Part shown: in pieces, positions 1 through 8,291 of the stretch
How positions within the stretch are numbered: position 1 is the first letter of the stretch
Layout of the letters: every line of letters begins with the position of its first letter
Assembly: GCF_014647675.1 (NCBI RefSeq)
Contig: NZ_BMPQ01000050.1
Coordinates: 1-48,257, forward strand
Length of the DNA: 48,257 bases
Reading direction: 5' to 3'
Source of the DNA: Streptomyces flaveus
GTDB taxonomy: Bacteria > Actinomycetota > Actinomycetes > Streptomycetales > Streptomycetaceae
The notes under the pieces: model-generated
What the model was told of the DNA's origin: nothing
What the model saw: the letters and a program-made list of their open reading frames with translations, nothing else
The model's database searches: none
Translations under genes and position numbers: made by a program

Positions 1-123
1 GTCATCGAATCCTGGTACAAGGAAGCCACCCCGGTCCTCGACCTCGACGGGCGCCCGCAACCCGTGACCGACACCGTCCTCGACGAGTCCGCGGTTCAGG
101 TGGGTGCGGACGGCCTCGGCTGA
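1..123 (+). CDS. C-terminal fragment of an unidentified protein
   Basis: An open frame runs from the first base to a TGA at 121-123, giving 40 residues that start VIESWYKEATPVLDLDG and end VGADGLG. Codon use is typical of the neighbours (third positions almost all G or C), so it is probably the true end of a gene that starts outside the window. I do not recognise the family from this tail. It is followed by a 186-base gap before the AraC regulator gene. Confidence 0.55.
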   Translation, partial: VIESWYKEATPVLDLDGRPQPVTDTVLDESAVQVGADGLG

Positions 124-309
124 TGCCACGGGCGGTGAGGGGTCCCGGAAGTGCTTCGCGCCCTTCCGGGCCCCCCTCACCGCACCCTCGACAGACACGG
201 GATCTTCTCATTCATCCCATTCATTACACTCTGTAAAAACCGGATACGACAGTAGTATCCGGCGGCACGCCTACCTGCCGGCTTGCCGAAGGGCCCGCAG
301 AGGAGACCC

Positions 310-1275
310 ATGCCCTCGATGACGACTCCGTCGGACGACACCTCCGCAGGACGCTTCGAGTTCTGGCGGGAAGTGGTCGGCCAGAGTTTTGTGCCGCTGG
401 AAGCGCTGCCGCGCGAGGTTCCCGACTTCCGCGCCTCCCTGCACACCGCCCAGCTCGGCGCGGTGCAGGTGTCTGTCATAGCCGCGGATCCGCACGGCGT
501 CGCCCACACCCGTAGACACATCGCCTCCGACCCGGCCGATTTCGTCAAGGTGAGTCTTCAGCTGGCCGGGCAGTGCATGCTGACCCAGGCGGACCGCCAG
601 GCCCTGCTCAAGCCGGGCGAGCTGGCCATCTACGACACCCGGCACCCGTACACACTCGACTTCGACCAGCCGTACCGCACACTCGTGCTGATGTTCCCGC
701 GGGTCATGCTCCGGCTGCCCGAGCGCGATCTGACCCGCATGATCGCCACTCCCGTGTCGTGCAGCGACGGACTGGGGCCCGTGGTGCACCCGTTCCTGCG
801 CGGACTGGCCGGGCAGGTGCGGCAACTGGACGCTCTCGGCACGCAGCGGCTCGCGGACAGCACGGTCGACCTGGTCGGCGCGATGCTCTCGGACCGGTGC
901 GCCGTGCACGTGACGCAGCAGGACGACGGCCGGGAGCTGCTGGCCCAGCGGATCCTCACGTACATGGAGCAGCGGCTCTCCGACCCGGGGCTCGGCCCCG
1001 ACCGGATCGCGGCCGCCCACCACATCTCGCGGCGCTTCCTCTACAAGCTGCTGGCCGAGCGGGGATACACGGTCTCGGGCTGGCTCCGGGAGCGTCGCCT
1101 CGCCGAGTGCCTGCGCGACCTCGCGGACCCCGCGCTCGCCCATATGCCCGTCGCCACCGTCGGAAGCCGCTGGGGCTTTCCGGACCCGGCCCACTTCAGC
1201 CACGCCTTCAGGAGCGCCTACGGCATGAGCCCGTCGGAGGCACGCGGGGCCGGGCGCACGGCGCTGGGCGCGTAA
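310..1275 (+). CDS. AraC family regulator (FeaR-like, AraC-binding-2 plus HTH)
   Basis: A 321-residue transcription factor. The N-terminal two thirds resemble the AraC-binding-like ligand domain (segment FVKVSLQLAGQCMLTQADR, then PGELAIYDTRHPYTLDFDQ). The C-terminal ~100 residues are the double helix-turn-helix of AraC proteins, with VGSRWGFPDPAHFSHAFRS and a final YGMSPSEAR. The start at 310 is chosen because GAGGAG lies 7-12 bases upstream; an in-frame ATG at 283 has no comparable site. It lies upstream of, and in the same direction as, the GMC oxidoreductase and aldehyde dehydrogenase genes, so it probably senses an alcohol, aldehyde or related aromatic compound and activates them. That role is inferred from context; the ligand is unknown. 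Confidence 0.9.
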   Translation: MPSMTTPSDDTSAGRFEFWREVVGQSFVPLEALPREVPDFRASLHTAQLGAVQVSVIAADPHGVAHTRRHIASDPADFVKVSLQLAGQCMLTQADRQALLKPGELAIYDTRHPYTLDFDQPYRTLVLMFPRVMLRLPERDLTRMIATPVSCSDGLGPVVHPFLRGLAGQVRQLDALGTQRLADSTVDLVGAMLSDRCAVHVTQQDDGRELLAQRILTYMEQRLSDPGLGPDRIAAAHHISRRFLYKLLAERGYTVSGWLRERRLAECLRDLADPALAHMPVATVGSRWGFPDPAHFSHAFRSAYGMSPSEARGAGRTALGA

Positions 1276-1316
1276 GCGCTCCGCTGGTGGCGCAGTGATT
1301 CACCTGCGGGCCGGTG

Positions 1317-1379
1317 GGGGCTGGTCGCGCCCGCGCGGCGGAGCCGCAAATCGATACAGCCCCGCGCCCCTATCGGGGC
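1317..1379. repeat. Streptomyces intergenic stem-loop (terminator-like)
   Basis: GGGGCTG (1317-1323) pairs with CAGCCCC (1357-1363), and directly behind it GCCCC TATC GGGGC (1366-1379) forms a second hairpin. The block GTGGGGGCTGGTCGCGC with a later CCCCGCGCCCCT resembles a stem-loop that recurs between genes in many Streptomyces genomes. It sits after the AraC stop, where it could end transcription. No other feature is visible in the remaining bases up to the GMC gene. Confidence 0.6.
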
Positions 1380-1536
1380 CTGCGGCCCCTCAAGCGGGCG
1401 CGGCACCGCCACCAGACTTCACCAAGGCCGCTTAGTACGTCCCGAACACGGCGGATCTGCCGTTCGTGCCCGCCTCCACAAGACACCGTGCACCGCCGCA
1501 CAAGCCGGTGGCCCGTCCGCCTGTGACTCTCCCGTC

Positions 1537-3069
1537 ATGCGAGCAACACACACCGTTTACGACCACATCGTGGTGGGCGCCGGGTCCGCGGGCTGTGCGC
1601 TCGCGCGCAGACTCGTGGACGCCGGCCGGACCGTACTGCTGATCGAGATGGGCGACCGGGACGACAACCCGGCCATCCACGACCCCGGGCGCCTGTGGGA
1701 ACTGTGGAACTCCCCGCAGGACCACGCGTACACCACCGAACCCCAGCGGCACGCCTCCGGAACCCAGGTGTTCTGGCCGCGCGGCAAGGTCCTCGGCGGC
1801 TCCAGCGCCCTCAACGGCATGATCTACGTTCGCGGCAACCGGGCCGACTACGACAGCTGGGCCTACCAGGGAGCGGCGGGCTGGTCGTACGACGAGGTAC
1901 TGCCGTACTTCAAACGCTCGGAGGACTTCGAGGACGGCGCGTCGTACTACCACGGGGCCGGCGGTCCGCTGCCCGTCAGCCGGAACCACTCCCCCAACCC
2001 GGTGACCACCGCCTTCATCGAGGCCTGCCAGGACTACGGACTCCCGTACAACGACGACTGCAACGCCGAGGACCAGCTCGGCGTGAACCTGATCCACCGC
2101 ACCATCCGCGACGGCAGGCGCGTCAGCGCGTGGACCGCCTTCATGGAGCCGGTGCTCGACAGCGCGCTGCTGACAGTGATGACCGGCGCGGCGGTCACGC
2201 GCGTCCTGGTGGACGGTGGCCGGGCGCGGGGCGTCGAGCTGCTGCGCGAGGGCCGTACGACGGAGATCCGCTGCGAAGGGGACGTGATCCTGTCCGGCGG
2301 CACCATCGGATCGGTCCAGCTGCTCCTGCTCAGCGGGGTCGGGCCGGCGGACGAGCTGCGGGCCCTCGGGATCGGGGCGACCGCGGACCTGCCGGGGGTG
2401 GGCGCGAACCTGCACGACCACACCCTCGCTCCGGTGGTGTGGGAGTCGGCACGGCCGGTGCCGCAGGGTACGGCCAACAAGCTGGAGGCCCACTACTTCG
2501 CCAAGTCCGACCCGGCGCTGGCCGTGCCGGACCTGCAGCCGCTGATGTCCCACCTGCCACTGCCGGTGCCCGACATGAACGTTCCGGAAGAGGGCCACGG
2601 CTTCTCGGTCCTCGCCGGGACGATCCGTCCGCTCAGCCGGGGCCGCCTGTGGCTGCGCTCGGCCGACCCCACCCAGGCTCCTGCCCTGGACCCCGGCTAC
2701 TTCTCCGAGCCCTCGGACCTCGCGGCCATGGTGCGGGCCGTGCAGCAGGTGCGGGAGATCGGCGAGGAGAAGTCGCTGGGCGACTGGCGAGCCCGCGAGG
2801 TCGCACCCGGACCGTACGTGCGTACGGACGCGGAGGTCGCCGCGTACATCAAGCGGACCCTCCTCAGCTATCACCACCAGGTGGGCACCTGCCGTATGGG
2901 CATCGACCGCATGGCGGTCGTCGATCCGCAGCTGCGCGTACACGGCGTGGCCGGGCTGCGCGTCGCGGACGCCTCCGTCATGCCCTCCGTCACCTCCGGC
3001 AACACCCACGCACCCGCCGTCATGATCGGCGAGCGCTGCGCCGACCTCATCCTTGGAGCACAGCTGTGA
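1537..3069 (+). CDS. GMC family FAD-dependent alcohol oxidase/dehydrogenase
   Basis: A 510-residue glucose-methanol-choline family flavoenzyme, the usual length for choline dehydrogenase-like members. The N-terminal dinucleotide fold is VVGAGSAGCALARRL, with the GMC signature GGSSALNGMIYVRGN near residue 90. The second signature lies around SGGTIGSVQLLLLSGVGPA, and the C-terminal catalytic block contains YHHQVGTCRMG followed by DASVMPSVTSGNTHAPAVM. The paired catalytic His/Asn region is therefore intact. It should oxidise a primary alcohol to an aldehyde using FAD; the substrate cannot be read from sequence. Its stop overlaps the start of the aldehyde dehydrogenase (GTGA), so the two are translated together and form a two-step alcohol-to-acid route. 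Confidence 0.92.
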   Translation: MRATHTVYDHIVVGAGSAGCALARRLVDAGRTVLLIEMGDRDDNPAIHDPGRLWELWNSPQDHAYTTEPQRHASGTQVFWPRGKVLGGSSALNGMIYVRGNRADYDSWAYQGAAGWSYDEVLPYFKRSEDFEDGASYYHGAGGPLPVSRNHSPNPVTTAFIEACQDYGLPYNDDCNAEDQLGVNLIHRTIRDGRRVSAWTAFMEPVLDSALLTVMTGAAVTRVLVDGGRARGVELLREGRTTEIRCEGDVILSGGTIGSVQLLLLSGVGPADELRALGIGATADLPGVGANLHDHTLAPVVWESARPVPQGTANKLEAHYFAKSDPALAVPDLQPLMSHLPLPVPDMNVPEEGHGFSVLAGTIRPLSRGRLWLRSADPTQAPALDPGYFSEPSDLAAMVRAVQQVREIGEEKSLGDWRAREVAPGPYVRTDAEVAAYIKRTLLSYHHQVGTCRMGIDRMAVVDPQLRVHGVAGLRVADASVMPSVTSGNTHAPAVMIGERCADLILGAQL

Positions 3070-4502
3070 CCAATACCCTTTTCATCGGTGGCGAGTGGCA
3101 GGCCGCGGCCTCCGGAGCGGAGTTCGAGACCCTGGACCCGGCGACGGGGCAACCCCACGCCCAGGTGTCCCTGGCGGGGACCGCGGACGCCGACGCGGCC
3201 GTACGGGCCGCCCGCGCCGCCCTCGAGAACCCGGAGTGGGCGGGACTCACCCCGGCCCAACGCGCCCGGATCCTGTGGCGCATCGGCGACCTCATCGAAG
3301 AAAACGCCGAGGAACTGGCCGAGTTGGAGACGCGCGACCAAGGCCAGCCGCTCGGCGTCTCCATGGCGGTCAGCGTCGCCACCGCTGCCGAGCACTTCCG
3401 CCACTACGCCGGCTGGGTCACCAAGATCTACGGCGAGACGGCGCCGCTGTCCATCCCCGGCGTGCTGCAGTACACCAAGCGCGAGCCGGTGGGAGTGTGC
3501 GCGCTGATCACCCCGTGGAACTTCCCTCTCATGATCGCGAGTTGGAAGATCGCACCGGCCCTTGCCTGCGGGAACACCGTGATCGTCAAACCCGCGGAAC
3601 AGACCCCGATGACCACGGTGCGGCTCGTCGAGTTGTGCCGGGCGGCCGGTGTGCCGGACGGCGTCGTCAACCTGCTGACCGGTGGTCCCGAGGCCGGCCG
3701 GGCCCTCGTCGAGCACCCCGGCGTGGACAAGGTCTCCTTCACCGGTTCGACCGAGACCGGCAGGGACATCGTCCGGGCTTCCGCGGGCAACCTCAAGCGT
3801 GTCTCGCTCGAACTCGGCGGCAAGGCACCGAGTCTCGTACTGCCCGGCGCCGACCTGGACGCGGCCGTGGCGGGCTGTCTTCAGGGCGCGCTCCTCAACA
3901 GCGGCCAGGTGTGCGCCGCCTACACAAGGCTCCTCGTCCACCGCTCCCTCGCCGACGAGTTCGCCGAGCGCTGTGCCAAGGCCGTCAGCGGGATGCGACT
4001 CGGCGCGGGCAGCGCGCCCGACACCGAGCTCGGCCCCCTGGTCACCGGCGAACACCGTGACCACGTCCACGCACTGGTGCGCAGCGGGGTCAAAGAAGGC
4101 GCCCAGCTGCTCGCAGGCGGGGCCCCCGTCGACGACCTGCCGGGCTTCTTCTACCAGCCGACCGTGTTCACGGGTGTACGGGACGACATGCGCATCGCCC
4201 GCGAGGAGATCTTCGGCCCGGTGCTGTCCGTCCTGCCGTACGACGACGAGGACGAGGCCGTCGCCCGCGCCAACGACACCGAGTACGGCCTGGCGGCGGC
4301 CGTATGGACCCGCGACGTGGGCGCGGCGCACCGCGTGGCGGGCTCCATCCGGGCGGGCACGGTGTTCATCAACATGCCCAACCCCGTGGACGCCTCCGCC
4401 CCCTGGGGCGGGTTCAAGGCCAGCGGCTGGGGCCGGGAGATGGGCACGGGAGCCATCGATGCGTACACGGAGGTCAAGAGCGTGTGGACCTCGCTCGCCT
4501 GA
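3066..4502 (+). CDS. NAD(P)-dependent aldehyde dehydrogenase
   Basis: A 478-residue aldehyde dehydrogenase. The start is the GTG at 3066, which overlaps the GMC stop codon by four bases; the same frame is open far upstream but there it only shadows the GMC gene. Seen are the ITPWNFPLMIASWKIAPAL cofactor region, FTGSTETG, the Glu-bearing LELGGKAPS, the catalytic Cys in NSGQVCAAYTR, and EEIFGPVLSVLPYD near the C terminus. All hallmark residues of a working enzyme are present. It probably takes the aldehyde made by the GMC enzyme to the carboxylate. Betaine-aldehyde-like activity is possible by analogy with choline pathways but is not shown. Confidence 0.93.
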   Translation: MTNTLFIGGEWQAAASGAEFETLDPATGQPHAQVSLAGTADADAAVRAARAALENPEWAGLTPAQRARILWRIGDLIEENAEELAELETRDQGQPLGVSMAVSVATAAEHFRHYAGWVTKIYGETAPLSIPGVLQYTKREPVGVCALITPWNFPLMIASWKIAPALACGNTVIVKPAEQTPMTTVRLVELCRAAGVPDGVVNLLTGGPEAGRALVEHPGVDKVSFTGSTETGRDIVRASAGNLKRVSLELGGKAPSLVLPGADLDAAVAGCLQGALLNSGQVCAAYTRLLVHRSLADEFAERCAKAVSGMRLGAGSAPDTELGPLVTGEHRDHVHALVRSGVKEGAQLLAGGAPVDDLPGFFYQPTVFTGVRDDMRIAREEIFGPVLSVLPYDDEDEAVARANDTEYGLAAAVWTRDVGAAHRVAGSIRAGTVFINMPNPVDASAPWGGFKASGWGREMGTGAIDAYTEVKSVWTSLA

Positions 4503-4731
4503 GGTGCCCGCCCGTCGCGGACAGGCGGCCCCCGCGGGTTCGGACCGCACGATCCTGAAAATGATGTGCGGCCGTTCCGCCCGTCCGTCCGCCCGGACGA
4601 GGATCTCGTCGTCGCCCCGGCTCCACGATCGAACCCGCGCGGCCGTCCGGGACCCCGAAGGACCACGCAGCCGACGCGTGGTCCTCGTACAGCGGCCGCA
4701 CGGCGGTCGGTAGAGCTCAATGAGGAGTGTC

Positions 4732-6246
4732 GTGACCACAGAACCGATTCCCGACGTCGCCACCGTGGGGGGTGTCGTGCGCGGCCGCCATGAGGACGGT
4801 CTCGCGGTCTTCCAGGGCATCCCGTTCGCCGAACCCCCGGTGGGGAGCTTGCGTTTCGCCGCGCCGCGGCCGGTGCGTCGATGGGAGGGCACGCGTGAGA
4901 CGTTCGTGTTCGGTCCCCCGCCACCGCAGGAGCCGTTGAGCCCTGCCATACCCTCTCCCATGGCCGGAGGAGAGGACTGGCTCACCGTCAATGTCTGGAC
5001 ACCGGATCCGGACCCGGCGACGAGGCGCCCGGTGATGGTGTGGATCTACGGCGGGGCCTACAAGTTCGGTTCCGTCGACGACCCCGCCTACGATGCCGGC
5101 AGGCTGGCCCGTGACGGGAATCTCGTCGTGGTGACCTTCAACCACCGAGTCGGCATGGAGGGGTTCGCCCGCATCGAGGGAGCGCCGGCGAACCGCGGAC
5201 TGCTCGACCAGGTCGCGGCCCTGACGTGGGTGCGGGAGAACATCACCGCCTTCGGCGGCGACCCCGGCCAGGTCACCGTGTTCGGCGAATCAGCCGGCGC
5301 CGGGTCCGTCGCCGCGCTGCTGGCGATGCCGAGCGCACGAGGCCTGTTCCGGCGGGCCATCGCACAGAGCGTGTGCGGCACCTTCTTCTCCGACGAGCTG
5401 GCCACCGACATCGCCACCGCCCTGGCGGGCGAGCTCGGGCTGCGGCCCACGGTGAGCGACCTCTCGGCGGTGGATCCGCACAAACTCCCAGGGGCGGGGG
5501 CTGCCCTCGGCACCTCGATGAGTCAGTACGCGGACCGCTGGGGACCGATCGCCCACACGTCGACGGCCTACTCCCCCGTGGTCGACGGCGAGGTCCTGCC
5601 GACCGTACCGTGGCAGGCGCTCGCCGACGGCGCCGCACGCGAGGTGGAGCTGATCATCGGCCACAACCGGGACGAGTACCGGTTGTTCATGGCACTGGGC
5701 GGGCTCTTCGGTCAGGTCGACGAGGAAATGGCGGCCGCAGCGCTGCATACGTTCGGGCCGGGCGCGGACCCCGGGCACGCCTACCGCACCGCCTTCCCCG
5801 ATGCTCCGGCGGAGCGCCTCTTCGAGCTCGTCCAGTCCGACTGGCTCTTCCGCATGCCCTCACTGCACCTCGCGGAAGCCCAGGTGGCGGGAGGCGGCCG
5901 GGCCCACCTCTACGAACTCACCTGGGCCGCACCGGCGAACGGCGGCGCCTTGGGCGCCTGCCACGCGCTGGACATCCCGCTCGTCTTCGGTACGTTCGGC
6001 GGCCTCGGCGGAGAACTGATCGGCCCCGCGCACCTCGACGAGGCCGATGCCCTTTCCGGTCTGGTCCGCGCCGCCTGGACCTCCTTCGCGACCACCGGCG
6101 ATCCGGGCTGGCCCGCCTACGACACCGAGCACCGCCCGACGCGCATCCTCGACACGGAGCCGATGACCACCACCTACCCGGAGGAAGCCTCGCGCCGCCT
6201 CTGGCAGGACCACGTGTTCAACGCGCTTCCGCTGATCACCTCATAG
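4732..6246 (+). CDS. Type B carboxylesterase
   Basis: An alpha/beta hydrolase of about 504 residues of the carboxylesterase/para-nitrobenzyl esterase family. Early motifs are GRHEDGLAVFQGIPFAEPP and VWIYGGAYKFGS (oxyanion hole); the nucleophile elbow is VTVFGESAGAGSVAALL. The later IGHNRDEYRLF segment and ACHALDIPLVFG give the acid/His region. A GTG at 4732 is preferred because GAGGAG ends four bases before it; an ATG at 4720 in the same frame lacks an upstream site. It lies 230 bases behind the aldehyde dehydrogenase and ends at a strong terminator. It may release an alcohol from an ester for the GMC/ALDH pair; that link is inference. Confidence 0.92.
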   Translation: MTTEPIPDVATVGGVVRGRHEDGLAVFQGIPFAEPPVGSLRFAAPRPVRRWEGTRETFVFGPPPPQEPLSPAIPSPMAGGEDWLTVNVWTPDPDPATRRPVMVWIYGGAYKFGSVDDPAYDAGRLARDGNLVVVTFNHRVGMEGFARIEGAPANRGLLDQVAALTWVRENITAFGGDPGQVTVFGESAGAGSVAALLAMPSARGLFRRAIAQSVCGTFFSDELATDIATALAGELGLRPTVSDLSAVDPHKLPGAGAALGTSMSQYADRWGPIAHTSTAYSPVVDGEVLPTVPWQALADGAAREVELIIGHNRDEYRLFMALGGLFGQVDEEMAAAALHTFGPGADPGHAYRTAFPDAPAERLFELVQSDWLFRMPSLHLAEAQVAGGGRAHLYELTWAAPANGGALGACHALDIPLVFGTFGGLGGELIGPAHLDEADALSGLVRAAWTSFATTGDPGWPAYDTEHRPTRILDTEPMTTTYPEEASRRLWQDHVFNALPLITS

Positions 6247-6292
6247 CCCTGACCGACTCCTCCCTGCCGTTGGGCGAGGCAGGCGCCGGCCA

Positions 6293-6318
6293 GGGGCGTA
6301 GCGCGACCGCTACGCCCC
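6293..6318. terminator. Bidirectional intrinsic terminator hairpin
   Basis: GGGGCGTAGC (6293-6302) and GCTACGCCCC (6309-6318) are perfect 10-base inverted arms around a six-base loop. It sits exactly between the ends of two convergent genes, the esterase and the fusion reductase, so it can terminate transcription from both sides. Confidence 0.85.
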
Positions 6319-6326
6319 GGCGGCCG

Positions 6327-8075
6327 TCAGAACATCGTGTTGTCGTTGGCGGAGGTCTCCGGCACGTCCTGCACGGCGTCCCAGTGCTCGACGATCTTTC
6401 CGTCCCTGACCCGGAAGAGGTCGAGGACCGCCCGGCCGCGCTCGCCCGGGGTCTCGACGTAGTGGCTGTGGACGGCCACCAGGTCACCCTCGGCGATGAT
6501 CCTCTTCGGCTCCACGCTCAGCTGCGGGAACTGCTCGATGTACGCGCCCAGTCCGGCCTTCACGCCGGCCACGCCGTCGGGGATGTTCGGGTTGTGCTGA
6601 CGGTACTCGGCGCCGATGTAGGTATCGATGGCGGACAGGTCCTTGCGGACCAGGAACTGGTCGACGAACGCGGTGACCAGCTTCTTGTTGTACGCGGTGA
6701 ACCACCGCTGCTCCGGCGCGTCGGCCTGCGGCCGGCTGAGGGTGGAGAACATGTCGTTGCCGTTGGCCGTGGTCGCCGGCACCTCCTGGAGGATGTCCCA
6801 GTGCTCGGCGATCTTCCCGTCCTGGAAGCGGAAGATGTCGAAGGCGGCGATCCCGCGGGTACCAGGAGCCGGGACGACGTTGGAGTGCAGGAGCACCAGG
6901 TCGCCCTCGGAGATGACCCGCTTGATGTCGTACTTGGCGTCCGGGTACTGCTGGCGCCAGGCGGCACCGAACGCCTTGAGGGCCTCGGGGCCGTCGGGGG
7001 CGAGCGGGTTGTGCTGGATGTAGTCCGGCCGTACGTGGCGGTCGATGACGGTCGTGTCGCCCCCGTCGAAGACGGTCATGAGGGATTGGGCGATCTGCTT
7101 CTTCACCGCCCCCTCCACGGTCAGCACGATCTTGCCGGTGGTGCGGCCGGTCTCACCGAGGGTGTGGGCCTTGGCGGCCTCGGCGAGCGGGAAGGTGGCC
7201 TCGATGTGGGCGCGCAGGGCGCCGGTTTCGACCAGGTCGGCGATGGCCTGCATGCCGGCGCGGTCGGCCTCGACGAGGAGGGACTCGTAGCGGATGCCCC
7301 GCTCGGCGATGTCCGCCAGCTCGTCGGCGTCGATGGGTACCGGAAGGATCGAGACGAGGGTGCCGCCCGGGCGCAGCACGGCGAGCGAGCGGGCGCGGGC
7401 GGCGGTGTCCCGCGAGACCGGGTCGAGGACCACGTCGATGTCCTTGACGGCCTCGGCGATGTCGACCGTGTGGTAGTCGATGGCCTCGTCCACACCCAGG
7501 GAACGCAGGAAGTCGTGCTTGGCGGCGCTGGCGGTGCCGATGACGTACGCGCCGCGGGACTTGGCGATCTGGACGGCGAGATGGCCGACGCCGCCGGCCG
7601 CCGCGTGGATGAAGACGCGCTGCCCTGGCTGGACATCGGCCGTGTCGACGAGTGCCTGGTAGGCGGTCAGGGCGGCGAGCGGCAGGGCGCCGGCCTGGAC
7701 GTGGTCGATGCCGACGGGCTTGTGGACGAAGGAGCGGGCGGGGGCGGTCACGTACTCGGCGTGGGCGCCGACCCCGTGCGGGTAGGGCAGCATGCCGAAG
7801 ACCTCGTCGCCCGGCTTGAACAGGGTGACGCCGATGCCGACGGCCTCGACGACGCCGGAGACGTCCCAGCCCAGGATGAGGGGCAGGCCGCCCGCGGTCA
7901 TGGGCTGGGCGCGGTTCCACCAGTCGGTGGGGTTGACGCCGGCCGCTTGGACGGCGATCAGGATCTCACTCAACCCCGGCTCGGGCCGGGGCAGTTCGAC
8001 CTCCTTGAGTACCTCGGGGGAACCGTGGGTGTCCTGGCGGATGGCGCGCATGGTGGCGGTATCGGGGTTCGTCAT
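6327..8075 (-). CDS. Quinone reductase (MDR) fused to two tandem SnoaL-like domains
   Basis: A 582-residue three-part protein. Residues ~1-315 form a zinc-free medium-chain dehydrogenase/quinone oxidoreductase: VQAAGVNPTDWWNR, KPGDEVFGM, the NADP-binding VFIHAAAGGVGHLAVQIAK, and the closing TGKIVLTVEGAVKK. This is followed without a break by two SnoaL/NTF2-like domains. They are related to each other, each carrying an AxxxxDxFRxxDGKIxEHWD-type strand: FRFQDGKIAEHWDILQEVP and FRVRDGKIVEHWDAVQDVP. The start at 8075 (MTNPDTATMRAIRQ) lies just outside the duplicated control region; MRAIRQ at 8051 is an alternative. It is divergent from the DJ-1/AraC regulator, a probable controller. Such domains are normally separate proteins, and both SnoaL halves look intact. 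Joint action on one substrate is inference. Confidence 0.88.
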   Translation of the reverse strand: MTNPDTATMRAIRQDTHGSPEVLKEVELPRPEPGLSEILIAVQAAGVNPTDWWNRAQPMTAGGLPLILGWDVSGVVEAVGIGVTLFKPGDEVFGMLPYPHGVGAHAEYVTAPARSFVHKPVGIDHVQAGALPLAALTAYQALVDTADVQPGQRVFIHAAAGGVGHLAVQIAKSRGAYVIGTASAAKHDFLRSLGVDEAIDYHTVDIAEAVKDIDVVLDPVSRDTAARARSLAVLRPGGTLVSILPVPIDADELADIAERGIRYESLLVEADRAGMQAIADLVETGALRAHIEATFPLAEAAKAHTLGETGRTTGKIVLTVEGAVKKQIAQSLMTVFDGGDTTVIDRHVRPDYIQHNPLAPDGPEALKAFGAAWRQQYPDAKYDIKRVISEGDLVLLHSNVVPAPGTRGIAAFDIFRFQDGKIAEHWDILQEVPATTANGNDMFSTLSRPQADAPEQRWFTAYNKKLVTAFVDQFLVRKDLSAIDTYIGAEYRQHNPNIPDGVAGVKAGLGAYIEQFPQLSVEPKRIIAEGDLVAVHSHYVETPGERGRAVLDLFRVRDGKIVEHWDAVQDVPETSANDNTMF

Positions 8076-8150
8076 GCGTCCAGCGTCGCGGTCTGCCACT
8101 CCCGGGCGCCATGGCATGAATGCCAACTTTCAACGGGATCACGCCATGGC
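8073..8150. repeat. Control-region direct repeat, copy 1
   Basis: This 78-base segment matches 8215-8291 with scattered differences: both begin around ATGCGTCCAGCG and end ACGGGATCACGCCATGGC. Copy 1 carries its own ribosome-site-like ACGGGA and an ATG (8145) opening a 24-codon frame, MAYVRRFIASAAP to a TGA at 8217. That frame resembles the first residues of the intact regulator (MAPIHRVVV), so copy 1 looks like the leftover 5' end of a second regulator gene. Confidence 0.8.
8112..8125. promoter_or_regulatory. Palindromic operator TGGCATGAATGCCA
   Basis: TGGCAT and ATGCCA are perfect inverted half-sites separated by GA. The sequence is close to the TGGC-N2-G-(A/T)(A/T)-pyrimidine consensus described for AdpA, a DJ-1/AraC protein of the same architecture as the neighbouring regulator. 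It lies about 37 bases upstream of the fusion reductase start. Binding is inferred. Confidence 0.6.
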
Positions 8151-8214
8151 GTATGTTCGTCGATTCATCGCGTCGGCCGCACCCGGGCTCGCCGCGCTGG
8201 AGGGAGCCGACGCG

Positions 8215-8291
8215 TGATGCGTCCAGCGCGCTGCTGCCACCGTCCGATACCGTGGCATGAATTCCAATTTTCGACGGGATCACGCCATGGC
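8215..8291. repeat. Control-region direct repeat, copy 2
   Basis: This is the partner of 8073-8150 and supplies the leader, ribosome site (GACGGGA) and start codon of the intact DJ-1/AraC regulator. The two copies are in direct orientation about 140 bases apart, which fits a tandem duplication of the regulator's 5' end. Confidence 0.8.
8253..8266. promoter_or_regulatory. Second operator copy TGGCATGAATTCCA
   Basis: This is the same palindrome as at 8112 with one changed base (ATTCCA instead of ATGCCA). It lies about 20 bases upstream of the regulator start, a position suited to autoregulation. The left half-site is intact and the right one is weakened. Confidence 0.55.

Noticed and set aside
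1695..3065. Very long open frame running through the GMC gene into the aldehyde dehydrogenase
   Set aside because: Before 3066 the frame is Arg/Pro/Gly-rich out-of-frame shadow of the GMC gene; the real start is the GTG overlapping the GMC stop.
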